The notes under the pieces: generated by a model
Database searches by the model: none
Told to the model about the DNA's origin: nothing
Seen by the model: the letters and a program-made list of their open reading frames with translations, nothing else
Source of the DNA: MAG-120531 sp002378585
Lineage (GTDB): Bacteria > Bacteroidota > Bacteroidia > Flavobacteriales > Flavobacteriaceae
Length of the DNA: 12,447 nucleotides
Direction: 5' to 3'
Assembly: GCA_937890575.1 (NCBI GenBank)
Contig: CALADZ010000220.1
Location: forward strand, 1 to 12,447
Shown here: positions 1 through 7,011 of the stretch, piece after piece
Layout: each line of letters starts with the position of its first letter
Position numbering within the stretch: position 1 is the first letter of the stretch
Translations under genes and position numbers: made by a program

Positions 1-81
1 CACCAAACGAAGTATCAGATGAGACCCAATAAAGCCCGCTCCTCCGGTAACCAAAATGCGTTGATGCGCCCCTGTATCCAT
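1..81 (-). CDS. NAD-dependent epimerase/dehydratase, N-terminal fragment (runs off the left edge)
   Basis: The 27 residues visible here are the N-terminus of an extended short-chain dehydrogenase/reductase. They contain ILVTGGAGFIGSH, which holds the GxxGxxG dinucleotide-binding turn of the first Rossmann strand and helix, starting about 8 residues after the initiating Met. This motif is typical of dTDP-glucose 4,6-dehydratase (RfbB) and of related UDP-sugar epimerases, which act on nucleotide sugars in the cytoplasm. The substrate cannot be decided from this fragment. The ATG lies 9 nt after the stop codon of the upstream 555-residue gene, with a purine-rich GGGGAA just before it, so it is probably the last visible member of the same operon. 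The rest of the gene lies outside the window. Confidence 0.8.
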   Translation of the reverse strand, partial: MDTGAHQRILVTGGAGFIGSHLILRLV

Positions 82-90
82 TTCCCCGAC

Positions 91-1758
91 TTATCCGTTA
101 AATATTTGTTCCAAAATCTTCTCGGTAATCAGGTAAGTCGGCTTAACGCCTGTAGTTCCTAAGCCTCCAGAGGCCAGTGTGCTCCCTGTCTCCAAGGGAT
201 TGTCCGAAGCGTAATACGCATAGCGAACCACCACGTCTTCCCGAATGTTTTTCCGGATTTTCGCTGCGGCTTGTATGGCTTTTTGGTAGTGAACGCCCTC
301 CATCTCCAGTCCGATGACCCCCCATGAGGAAGCTTGAAAATAGGAAAGGATGTCTTTGTTTTGCAGTGAAGTCCCCAACACAGAGATCATCGGGCCGCCA
401 AACACCTGTAGTCCATGGCCGGTGAAATCAGCTACAGACAAAGCGTTTTCAAATGGATAATTATCCGCAGTACCCTCAAAAATATGGGCTGTCGGAATCA
501 TCAAGTCTCCTTTGTCTCCGGCCAATATTCCCGCTTTTCCCATAATAGAAACGGAAGCGATATTCAGGTATTGAGCGCCGATTGGGGTGTCAAACGGTTT
601 TAAAAACTCGTCGACGGTTTCAAAGGCTTGTTCGCCAAATGCGTAGTCCATCACCACCAAAACGGGTTGGTCGTCTTGATTTTTTCCGCTTTTAAACGCA
701 CATGCACCCGACACACACTGAGCCATATCAAACACCTGTACATCGATGTTGGTGCCCGAGGTGTCATCGATCGAAATCATGCCGTGGGCGTGGGCATAGG
801 CCTTTACTTGACTGCGCAAATGATCATTCTCTGACGCGCTGAGCAGTTCATACCTTGCTAGAGCGGTAAGCCCTTTGGTGTCCTCTTCCAAGGCGTGACC
901 CGCATAGAGGGCGTTCATGACCGAGTGCATGTTGGCGCTGATCAAGTGTATTGGGCGATTAAACAATTGGTGGTCAGAAAGCACTTTCTTGATGTTATTG
1001 GCCCATTTCTCTCCGTAGATGTGGTGGCCTATGCGCTCGCGCAATAGGGGGCTAAACGAAATGCTTCGCTTGATGCCTTGGGTGTGTTCGTCCATGGAGC
1101 GTTTGATGAGCCAGAAGAACAATGAGAGCATTCGGTCAGGAGCCTGGGGGGTAGCAAAATTAGTGTACAAAGCCCGAGCCTCTGTATACGTTCTGCCCAT
1201 CATACTGGCCAGATGTATCAAGGCGCGCTCACGATCTGCCTCCGTGCGTTCTTCCATGCCCATCACCGAGGAAAACTTAACCCAATCGTGGCTAAAGGTT
1301 TGTGTGTCTGTCTGCCAGGCTCGTTCCTGAAGTTTGTCGGCTTCCCAATACAAAAAGGTCAAATGGGTCAAAATATCGTATACGTCGGATCGACCCCGGG
1401 TGATTTCGATATTCATCTGGTCAGGGTCGATGCGGTAACAATTTCTGCGGCGTTTAGGGGGGACAATGGGTTTAAGATGCGTTTGGGCGTAGCCCTCATC
1501 AGAAGTCAAATTGATGTGGACGCACTCCTCAATGCCTTCGGGTAGGCGCTCTAATACATAAATCAGCCCGTTGAGTTCTGTTTTGTCTTCGGCAATCGAC
1601 CCGTAGATTTCTGGCCTTAATTCCAGTAGGGCGGAGCGGAGCGCATTACCTGACTCTCCCATAGGTTTGTAGTGTCCACGGTTCAGCAAATGCTGCATGG
1701 CCACATAAATTCTTTTGATCGCATTAGTGGACTCTCTCGCCCTTGATTGATTCATCAT
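91..1758 (-). CDS. Uncharacterised 555-residue protein with a C-terminal nucleoside phosphorylase-like domain
   Basis: No function is known to me. From memory it resembles a Bacteroidota family annotated as a DUF (possibly DUF6909), but I am not certain of that. The N-terminal ~360 residues look mostly helical and show no motif I recognise. The C-terminal part (about 365-550) carries marks of the PNP/UDP phosphorylase and MTA/SAH nucleosidase superfamily. These are GDLMIPTAHIFEGT at 417-430, like the GDxVIPTxAIxxxGT segment of that family; LEMEG at 484-488, like the ribose-binding MEG/EME motif; and R512 with S518-D519, like the RxxSD motif whose Asp donates a proton to the base. No signal peptide or membrane segment is visible, so it is probably cytoplasmic. 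The start codon overlaps the GH3 stop codon (ATGA), which suggests translational coupling. A second Met follows immediately. Substrate and activity are not inferable. Confidence 0.85.
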   Translation of the reverse strand: MMNQSRARESTNAIKRIYVAMQHLLNRGHYKPMGESGNALRSALLELRPEIYGSIAEDKTELNGLIYVLERLPEGIEECVHINLTSDEGYAQTHLKPIVPPKRRRNCYRIDPDQMNIEITRGRSDVYDILTHLTFLYWEADKLQERAWQTDTQTFSHDWVKFSSVMGMEERTEADRERALIHLASMMGRTYTEARALYTNFATPQAPDRMLSLFFWLIKRSMDEHTQGIKRSISFSPLLRERIGHHIYGEKWANNIKKVLSDHQLFNRPIHLISANMHSVMNALYAGHALEEDTKGLTALARYELLSASENDHLRSQVKAYAHAHGMISIDDTSGTNIDVQVFDMAQCVSGACAFKSGKNQDDQPVLVVMDYAFGEQAFETVDEFLKPFDTPIGAQYLNIASVSIMGKAGILAGDKGDLMIPTAHIFEGTADNYPFENALSVADFTGHGLQVFGGPMISVLGTSLQNKDILSYFQASSWGVIGLEMEGVHYQKAIQAAAKIRKNIREDVVVRYAYYASDNPLETGSTLASGGLGTTGVKPTYLITEKILEQIFNG

Positions 1759-3257
1759 TTTGCTAAGGTATTAAAGCTGTGCAAAGCATCGGCCATTTGG
1801 CGGTCATTAGACAGTCGCTGGACTTTATTTTGCCCGCCCAGACGGCCCAATGACCTCATATAATCCGAAAAACAGTGATGTCCTAGGGGGGTGATTACCA
1901 GACTGCGCAACACAGAACCGGCAATCAGGTCGTCGTAATAGGTGTTTTGGCCCCTCATCGCGAGATCTAGGGCCTGGGCAAATGCCTCCAGGTCACTCGG
2001 CATTTTCTCAAAATCGATCAACCACTCGTGATAGGGCAACCCGCTTTCCGGAGTAATCTGTGGCGCTACCGTAAATTCGTTGATCTGCGCATCGCTCTGT
2101 GCCAAGGCCTGCTGCATCGCGTACTCAACCTCTTTGGCGATCACATGCTCCCCAAAAGCCGAAATAAAGTGTTTGATGCGCCCTGAAACAATTACCCGAT
2201 ACGGCGTGGTTGAGGTAAATTGTACCGTATCTCCCATATTATACCCCCATAAACCGCTCTGGGTACTGATAATCAAGACATAATCTACCCCAATGCGCAC
2301 TTGGTCTAAGGTGAGCCTTTTCGCCGTAGGCTCGTGGAAACTTGCCGCCTCGATAAACTCATAGAAAATTCCGCTGTTGAGCAACAGCAACATCCCGCGC
2401 TCTTGTTGTTTGTCTTGGTAGGCAAAAAACCCTTCGCTGGCGGGGAAAAGTTCAATGCTGTCCACCCTTCCGCCCATCAAGGCTTCAAATTTGGCCCGGT
2501 AAGGTTCGTAATTCACTCCTCCGTAGATAAACAACTGAAAATTGGGAAACAAGGCTTTTGTAGACTTCCCTGTATGGGCCTGAAGGCGCTCAAAGTACAT
2601 TTGAACCCAGGAGGGTATGCCAGCTATTACCCCCATATCTTGCTCCTTGGTCTCTGCAACGATGGCCTCTACTTTGGATTCCCAATCTTCGATGCAATTG
2701 GTTTTCCAAGAAGGCAGTCGGTTTTTTTGCAAATAGGCCGGAACAAAATGCGCGGAAATACCTGAAAGTCTCCCTGTTTTTATCCCCCCTACTTCCGTGA
2801 GTTCGGGACTCCCTTGCAGAAAAATCATTTTGCGGTCGACAAAACCCGCTTGACCCGTTTCGTGAATGTAGGACAAAATCGCGTTTTTAGAGGCTTCCAC
2901 TTGTGCCTTCATGCCTGGACCGGTGATCGGGATGTACTTAACCCCCGAGGTAGTTCCTGATGTTTTGGCAAAATAAAGGGGTTTGCCAGGCCACAATACA
3001 TCGGAAGCTCCTTCTTTGATGCGTTCCACATAGGGCTTTAATCCTTCATAATCCCGAACGGGCACCCGGGAAACAAAATCTGCGTGGGAGTTGATCGAGC
3101 CAAAATCATGGTCTCGGCCAAATTCCGTAGTTCTAGCCGCCTTAATCAGCGAATTAAACACTCTTTGTTGGGTTTCGTGTGGAGCGCTTGCCCATCGCTG
3201 GGTTTTTTGATGCGCCCAGGACGCGTAGATTTTAGCGGCGATTGACTTGATACTCAT
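1755..3257 (-). CDS. GH3-family (auxin-responsive promoter-like) acyl-adenylate/amido synthetase
   Basis: This is a 500-residue bacterial member of the GH3 branch of the ANL adenylating superfamily. Plant GH3 enzymes activate a carboxylate with ATP and conjugate it to an amino acid. The substrates of Bacteroidota homologues are not known to me. Visible motifs in order are TSGTTSG at 99-105 (ATP/AMP motif 1), FPASEG at 271-276 (motif 2), GYNMGD at 338-343 and YRVIVSGR at 353-360 (motif 3 region), and a C-terminal GGQNKVQRLSNDR at 474-486 whose Lys478 matches the conserved lysine of the mobile C-terminal domain. All the expected nucleotide-binding segments are present, so the enzyme looks intact. 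There is no signal peptide, so it is probably cytoplasmic. It overlaps the upstream M23 gene and the downstream 555-residue gene by 4 nt each (ATGA), marking a co-translated operon. Confidence 0.92.
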   Translation of the reverse strand: MSIKSIAAKIYASWAHQKTQRWASAPHETQQRVFNSLIKAARTTEFGRDHDFGSINSHADFVSRVPVRDYEGLKPYVERIKEGASDVLWPGKPLYFAKTSGTTSGVKYIPITGPGMKAQVEASKNAILSYIHETGQAGFVDRKMIFLQGSPELTEVGGIKTGRLSGISAHFVPAYLQKNRLPSWKTNCIEDWESKVEAIVAETKEQDMGVIAGIPSWVQMYFERLQAHTGKSTKALFPNFQLFIYGGVNYEPYRAKFEALMGGRVDSIELFPASEGFFAYQDKQQERGMLLLLNSGIFYEFIEAASFHEPTAKRLTLDQVRIGVDYVLIISTQSGLWGYNMGDTVQFTSTTPYRVIVSGRIKHFISAFGEHVIAKEVEYAMQQALAQSDAQINEFTVAPQITPESGLPYHEWLIDFEKMPSDLEAFAQALDLAMRGQNTYYDDLIAGSVLRSLVITPLGHHCFSDYMRSLGRLGGQNKVQRLSNDRQMADALHSFNTLAK

Positions 3258-4123
3258 GGGGCAAAATCGATATACAGGTTTGGATTAACTGGCGCGCCGT
3301 CTTTCCAGAGTTCGAAATGAAGGTGGGGTCCTGTACTCAGAGAACCTGTGCTGCCTACCGTAGCGATCGCTTCGCCGGCTTTTACGCGGTCAGACTGGCT
3401 TTTTAGCAACGTTCCGCAGTGTTTGTACACAGAGATAAATCGATCTTGATGCTCCACCACCAAAACGTACCCCTGATTGGAGGTCCAATCTGCAAACACC
3501 ACCGTGCCTTGAGCCACTGATTTAACAGGGGTTCCTGGATCAGCAGTAATATCGAGCGCCCAATGGTTGTGTTCCGGTTCAAATGCACTGGAAAAAGGCC
3601 CTGACGCTGGGGGATAAAACACTTGGAGTCCTGCGTTGGGTGCGGGAAAAACATTGACGCGGTCCTCAAAAGCCACAGCCACCCGCAGCAAAGAGTCTTC
3701 TGCAATGGTAGAGAAATCGACATCGATACTATCGCTGGGGATAGGTAAAAACAAAGTGTCGGCTACCTGCTCCAACGGAAGATCTCCCCTAAGGGCTTCA
3801 ATAACTCGGGTCAGGTACAAATTATTCTGGGCCAATGCCTGCTGAAGCGAATCCGTTTGCTCAGAGAGTTCCACCGCCTTTTTTCTCAGACTAGTGGACG
3901 CATACCCTGGAATATATTCCCGTAATGGGGTAAACGCAATGACCACTGTGGTGATCAAAATCAACAAAAAAGAACCTAGGGAAACAAGCAGCAAAACGTT
4001 GAGTCTATTGAGGGTCAACGAAAACTTTTCTTCGTGTGTATCCTCATTTTGAACCAACAATCGGTACTTGTCTAGCCACTTCTTGGCGCCTGGCTTGAGC
4101 CTGTTTGATGTCTTTTGTGCCAT
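3254..4123 (-). CDS. Membrane-anchored M23 (LytM/lysostaphin-like) peptidase
   Basis: This is a probable zinc peptidase that cuts peptide cross-links of peptidoglycan in the periplasm. With the ATG at 4123 it is 289 residues long. It has a short cytoplasmic N-terminus, one hydrophobic segment at about 42-64, a helical and possibly coiled-coil linker at about 78-113, then the M23 domain at about 175-285. Zinc and catalytic residues are all visible: H187 and D191 (HWALD), H235 (YKH), and H267/H269 in GPHLHFE. It therefore looks active rather than a degenerate LytM regulator. The frame stays open to an ATG at 4195, but the added 24 residues look like untranslated leader and contain a promoter-like TATCTTTG, so I prefer 4123. 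It is the first gene of the operon leading to GH3, whose start it overlaps by 4 nt, and it diverges from tatA. Confidence 0.9.
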   Translation of the reverse strand: MAQKTSNRLKPGAKKWLDKYRLLVQNEDTHEEKFSLTLNRLNVLLLVSLGSFLLILITTVVIAFTPLREYIPGYASTSLRKKAVELSEQTDSLQQALAQNNLYLTRVIEALRGDLPLEQVADTLFLPIPSDSIDVDFSTIAEDSLLRVAVAFEDRVNVFPAPNAGLQVFYPPASGPFSSAFEPEHNHWALDITADPGTPVKSVAQGTVVFADWTSNQGYVLVVEHQDRFISVYKHCGTLLKSQSDRVKAGEAIATVGSTGSLSTGPHLHFELWKDGAPVNPNLYIDFAP

Positions 4124-4129
4124 GTAGGA

Positions 4130-4137
4130 CAAAGATA
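4130..4137 (-). promoter_or_regulatory. Possible -7 element (TATCTTTG) for the M23-GH3 operon
   Basis: On the minus strand the octamer TATCTTTG matches the Bacteroidota -7 consensus TAnnTTTG. No good TTG -33 element is found 17-21 nt upstream; the best is CTG at a spacing of 21. The box ends only 6 nt before the preferred ATG at 4123, so transcription from it would give an almost leaderless mRNA. The assignment is weak. Confidence 0.35.
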
Positions 4138-4173
4138 AGGATTTGGATGCTGCTGTAGCAGGGGGAATTTTAT

Positions 4174-4181
4174 TACATTTG
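4174..4181 (+). promoter_or_regulatory. Possible -7 element (TACATTTG) for tatA
   Basis: TACATTTG matches the Bacteroidota -7 consensus TAnnTTTG and lies 19 nt before the tatA ATG, a plausible leader length. There is no clear TTG at the expected -33 position. The 77-bp gap between tatA and the M23 gene must hold divergent promoters, which supports the location but not the exact site. Confidence 0.4.
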
Positions 4182-4200
4182 TTTCTATTAAACACAAGCT

Positions 4201-4395
4201 ATGATCGCACTATTCCCCTATTTAGCTGTTGGCCCTTGGCAAGTTGTTGTTGTGGTGGCCCTCGTATTGCTTCTTTTTGGCGGCAAAAAAATTCCTGAAT
4301 TAATGCGCGGCTTAGGCAGCGGTATCAAAGAATTTAAAGATGCCTCTAAGGAAGATAAAGACACCGTAGATCCCAAGATCGAAAACAAAAATTAA
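4201..4395 (+). CDS. tatA: TatA/TatE-family twin-arginine translocase subunit
   Basis: This 64-residue protein has the classic TatA layout: a short N-terminus, a transmembrane helix at about 10-26 containing a run of Val/Leu, the FGGKKIPEL hinge at 26-34 that starts the amphipathic helix, and a charged Lys/Asp/Glu-rich tail. TatA forms the pore-like assembly that, together with TatC, moves folded proteins with twin-arginine signal peptides across the inner membrane. No tatC is present in this window. It stands alone on the plus strand, diverging from the M23 gene and converging on the DUF4837 gene, with a terminator about 30 nt after its stop. No Shine-Dalgarno sequence is seen before the ATG, which is usual in Bacteroidota. 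TatB-like function cannot be excluded from length alone. Confidence 0.93.
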   Translation: MIALFPYLAVGPWQVVVVVALVLLLFGGKKIPELMRGLGSGIKEFKDASKEDKDTVDPKIENKN

Positions 4396-4420
4396 CATAG
4401 AGCCCTCGGGCCTGTGAAAC

Positions 4421-4449
4421 AAAAAAGAGCCGTAAGGCTCTTTTTTTTT
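4421..4449. terminator. Bidirectional rho-independent terminator between tatA and the DUF4837 gene
   Basis: A GAGCC stem (4427-4431), a GTAA loop and a GGCTC stem (4436-4440) are flanked by A6 on the left and T9 on the right. Each strand therefore reads as a GC stem followed by a U tract, with A-U pairs extending the stem. It serves tatA on the plus strand and the pgk-mltD-DUF4837 operon on the minus strand. The last two T positions overlap the DUF4837 stop codon. Confidence 0.9.
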
Positions 4450-5455
4450 ATTGCGCAGAGCTCAAAATCCCCTCGAGCTCAAAAAGCAAGTCTCGTTTTA
4501 GGGTGTCTGGGGCAAATACAAACCCTTCAAGTACCAGGATCCGATCTAACTCTGGTTGGTCGAGGTAGTAAGCGACGAAAGGCCCCGCCATGGGGTAATG
4601 GCGCATGTCCCACATCCCGCGCAACTCAAGTCCTTTCCATACTCCCGCTTGAGCTGGATAAACATAGGGCGTCAGTATGCTGTCCGTAGCCATAAACGTT
4701 CTTTTGCCGGGGACATCAGGTCCTGGAATATGGATGCCAACTACGGAGTCGCGACTAGCTACCAATTCTGTAGTAGTTCGTTCTTCAAGGGCTCTGCCGT
4801 TTCTGGGTAAAGCGTAAACAATCACATTAAGTGTTCCTGTTTTTATCGGACGATCAAACCACAAGAAATCCTCTGTTTCTTTGCCCAATACATAGGCAGA
4901 GGGCATTTTCAGGGCAATTCCCCAACGCTCATTAAGGTTTTCTGTTTTGAGCAAAGAACGACTAAACCGGGTCTGCTGTTCCTTCATTTCCAAGGCCTCA
5001 AAGGCCGTGATAAAATCAGGCGCCTTTTGTGAAAATGCGGCCGCAATAGATACGGCATCTGGGCCCTTAACCACCCCTACTTGCTGTGGTCGGCTGAAGA
5101 CATCTTCCTTCATGTATGCACTCGTAGTGCTGTCTTTCTGAACCAAAATCACCGATCTGCTCTGTTGCACCGTGCCTTTGAAAAGTCCAGGTGTCACGTG
5201 CTGAATATCCCATTGAGATTCAATCATGGAAAGCCCTGGAATGGGGGCGTACAAAATCGACCGTATGCTATCCCCTACTTCTCCTTCCCAAAGCTCGGAT
5301 TCTGCTACCACCAAAACGGCGTGCATAGCACCAATAGAGCTGGGTAAGTAGGCGGCTTGATCTTCCTTTTTGTCGGCACAAGACAGCAGCACCCAAGGCA
5401 AAACCAGCCACAGAGCCAAACGTTCAAAAGATGTATTTAGGGAGTACATGAGCAT
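4448..5455 (-). CDS. DUF4837-family lipoprotein
   Basis: The protein matches my memory of the Bacteroidota DUF4837 family, including the early LPSSIGAMHAVLVV and ELWEGEVGDSIR segments and the late DMRHYPMAGPF segment. Its function is unknown. With the ATG at 5455 it has 335 residues. An ATG at 5449 is equally possible, and an ATG further upstream at 5506 would put 17 unlikely residues before the signal peptide. The N-terminus is a lipoprotein signal: a hydrophobic stretch ending in the lipobox LLSC, with the acylated Cys at about residue 26. The residues after it (ADKKED) contain K-E-D, like the K-(D/E)2 export signal that sends some Bacteroidota lipoproteins to the cell surface. The start lies inside the last codons of mltD (13-19 nt overlap), so translation is probably coupled. 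It is the last gene of the operon. Confidence 0.87.
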   Translation of the reverse strand: MLMYSLNTSFERLALWLVLPWVLLSCADKKEDQAAYLPSSIGAMHAVLVVAESELWEGEVGDSIRSILYAPIPGLSMIESQWDIQHVTPGLFKGTVQQSRSVILVQKDSTTSAYMKEDVFSRPQQVGVVKGPDAVSIAAAFSQKAPDFITAFEALEMKEQQTRFSRSLLKTENLNERWGIALKMPSAYVLGKETEDFLWFDRPIKTGTLNVIVYALPRNGRALEERTTTELVASRDSVVGIHIPGPDVPGKRTFMATDSILTPYVYPAQAGVWKGLELRGMWDMRHYPMAGPFVAYYLDQPELDRILVLEGFVFAPDTLKRDLLFELEGILSSAQ

Positions 5456-7011
5456 ACTTTTACTTTCATTCCTGGTTGGATGTTGTTGCCCAATTGTGGG
5501 TTCCACTGTTTGATTTGGTCCAAACTCACATCCTTAAACTTTTGCGCAATACTCCACAGGGTGTCTCCTGGGCGTACCTCATACCATTCAGTATCTGACT
5601 GGTTGGTCGTCGATGTACTGGATTTTTCTGAGGCGGCCACAGCGTTTTGTGCTGGAGAAGAACCGGTGTTTTTGCCGTGAATAATCAGGCTTTGGCCTAC
5701 AGAAATATTAGTGCTTTTCAGCTTGTTCCACTGCATGATTTGCTTGACAGTAACCTGATGCTTATCGGCAATTTTACCCAAAAAATCTCCTGTACGCACC
5801 TTGTACCTGGTGACCGCTGGGGCTGCCTGAACCATGGCTTCTACTTGTGCTCGACGCGCCTGTTCGGCTGGTTTGAGTTGGGCGTAAATCTGCTTCTCAT
5901 TGGCCACAAATCTTCCTACAGCTTCAACGGGTAGTCTCAGGCCGTATCGCTCTCCCTCTACATAAGGAATCACTTGTTTCTTGTACTGAGGGTTGAGCTG
6001 GGCGATCAGTGCCGAGTCCACAGATAGCTCTTTGGCTAGAGCCCCAAACTCCATCCACTGCTTCACTTGAATCGTGTCTGTCGCATGTCTGGGAACGGCC
6101 AATGGGGCTGCTTTGAGGCCCAAAGGTCCCGCGTGTTCAAATATGTACATCGAGGCCAAAAAGGCGGGGACATATCCCGAAGTTTCCTTAGGCAAATACG
6201 GTCTGATGGCCCAAAAGTTTCTATTTCCTCCCGCTCTTCGGATGGCTTTATTCACATTTCCTGGTCCAGAATTATAGGCGGCAAGCGCTAAATTCCAATC
6301 CCCAAAAACTTGATGAAGTTTCTTGAGGTAACGCACTGCTGCTTGAGTAGACTTGACAGGGTCTTGACGTTCGTCGACATAATTGGTCACCTCGAGTCCG
6401 TACATTTTTCCGGTATCGTACATAAACTGCCACAGGCCCGTTGCGCCCACCCTGGACTTGGCTGTAGGGTTTAGTGCAGACTCTACCATGGCCAAGTACT
6501 TGATTTCCAGAGGCAATCCCTGTGCGTCTAGCTCTTGCTCAAAAAGAGGGAAATAGTATTGAGACCTAAAAAGCATGCGCTCCATCAAGTCTCGTTTTTC
6601 AGTCAAAAACAGGTGAATCACCGACTCCAAGGATGGGTGGTAGGCCACATCAAATATGGTTTTTTTGTCCAATACCCTAAGGCGCTCCTGGAGGTTTTGT
6701 CGCTGAGCTGTTTGGGTGGTGTCGTCCAAGCGGGACTCCGCGAGATAGGCCAACCCTTGCTCCTGATTAAAAGAAGCTTGCCACTTTTTATCCGCTTGGG
6801 CGGTCCAAGCCAAGTCTCGGTATTTGGATGTTTTGGCCAGCGAGTCTTGTTGCTTTGCCGAAAGTGCCGGTCCTAAGTTCTGTGGGTCCTTTAGATTTAC
6901 CGGTGTTTTGGCTTGATCCTTTCCAGGTGTTTTTTGGCCATACATCTCCGGGGCGCCTAATAGAAAAGCGGCGCATATTAATCCTGTGCTGATTAATCTG
7001 GTTTTGATCAT
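5437..7011 (-). CDS. mltD: MltD-type lytic transglycosylase with two LysM domains
   Basis: This is a 524-residue exported murein hydrolase expected to cleave the MurNAc-GlcNAc bond and form a 1,6-anhydro end. The signal peptide spans about 1-25 and ends near MYGQ; no lipobox is visible, unlike E. coli MltD, which is a lipoprotein. The SLT (family 1 type) domain lies at about 150-270 with the catalytic Glu177 in MVESALNP, GATGLWQF at 189-196 and AAYNSGPG at 244-251. Two LysM peptidoglycan-binding domains follow at about 403-446 and 477-519, separated by a Ser/Thr-rich linker. The very end reads CSCTP, a C-x-C tail. The start overlaps the pgk stop by 4 nt (ATGA). The end overlaps the DUF4837 start. 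Confidence 0.93.
   Translation of the reverse strand: MIKTRLISTGLICAAFLLGAPEMYGQKTPGKDQAKTPVNLKDPQNLGPALSAKQQDSLAKTSKYRDLAWTAQADKKWQASFNQEQGLAYLAESRLDDTTQTAQRQNLQERLRVLDKKTIFDVAYHPSLESVIHLFLTEKRDLMERMLFRSQYYFPLFEQELDAQGLPLEIKYLAMVESALNPTAKSRVGATGLWQFMYDTGKMYGLEVTNYVDERQDPVKSTQAAVRYLKKLHQVFGDWNLALAAYNSGPGNVNKAIRRAGGNRNFWAIRPYLPKETSGYVPAFLASMYIFEHAGPLGLKAAPLAVPRHATDTIQVKQWMEFGALAKELSVDSALIAQLNPQYKKQVIPYVEGERYGLRLPVEAVGRFVANEKQIYAQLKPAEQARRAQVEAMVQAAPAVTRYKVRTGDFLGKIADKHQVTVKQIMQWNKLKSTNISVGQSLIIHGKNTGSSPAQNAVAASEKSSTSTTNQSDTEWYEVRPGDTLWSIAQKFKDVSLDQIKQWNPQLGNNIQPGMKVKVCSCTP

Noticed and set aside
2334..2765. 143-codon open frame on the plus strand
   Set aside because: It lies wholly antisense to the GH3 gene, whose motifs prove the minus-strand frame. 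The peptide has no recognisable domain.
4124..4195. N-terminal extension of the M23 peptidase to an ATG at 4195
   Set aside because: The extra 24 residues are low in conserved character, would leave only 5 bp between divergent genes, and cover a promoter-like box. The ATG at 4123 fits better, though this is not proven.
5195..5200. CACGTG core inside the DUF4837 gene as a third parS site
   Set aside because: The flanks are GGTGT and CTGAA, not TGTTC and GAACA, so only the common hexamer core matches.
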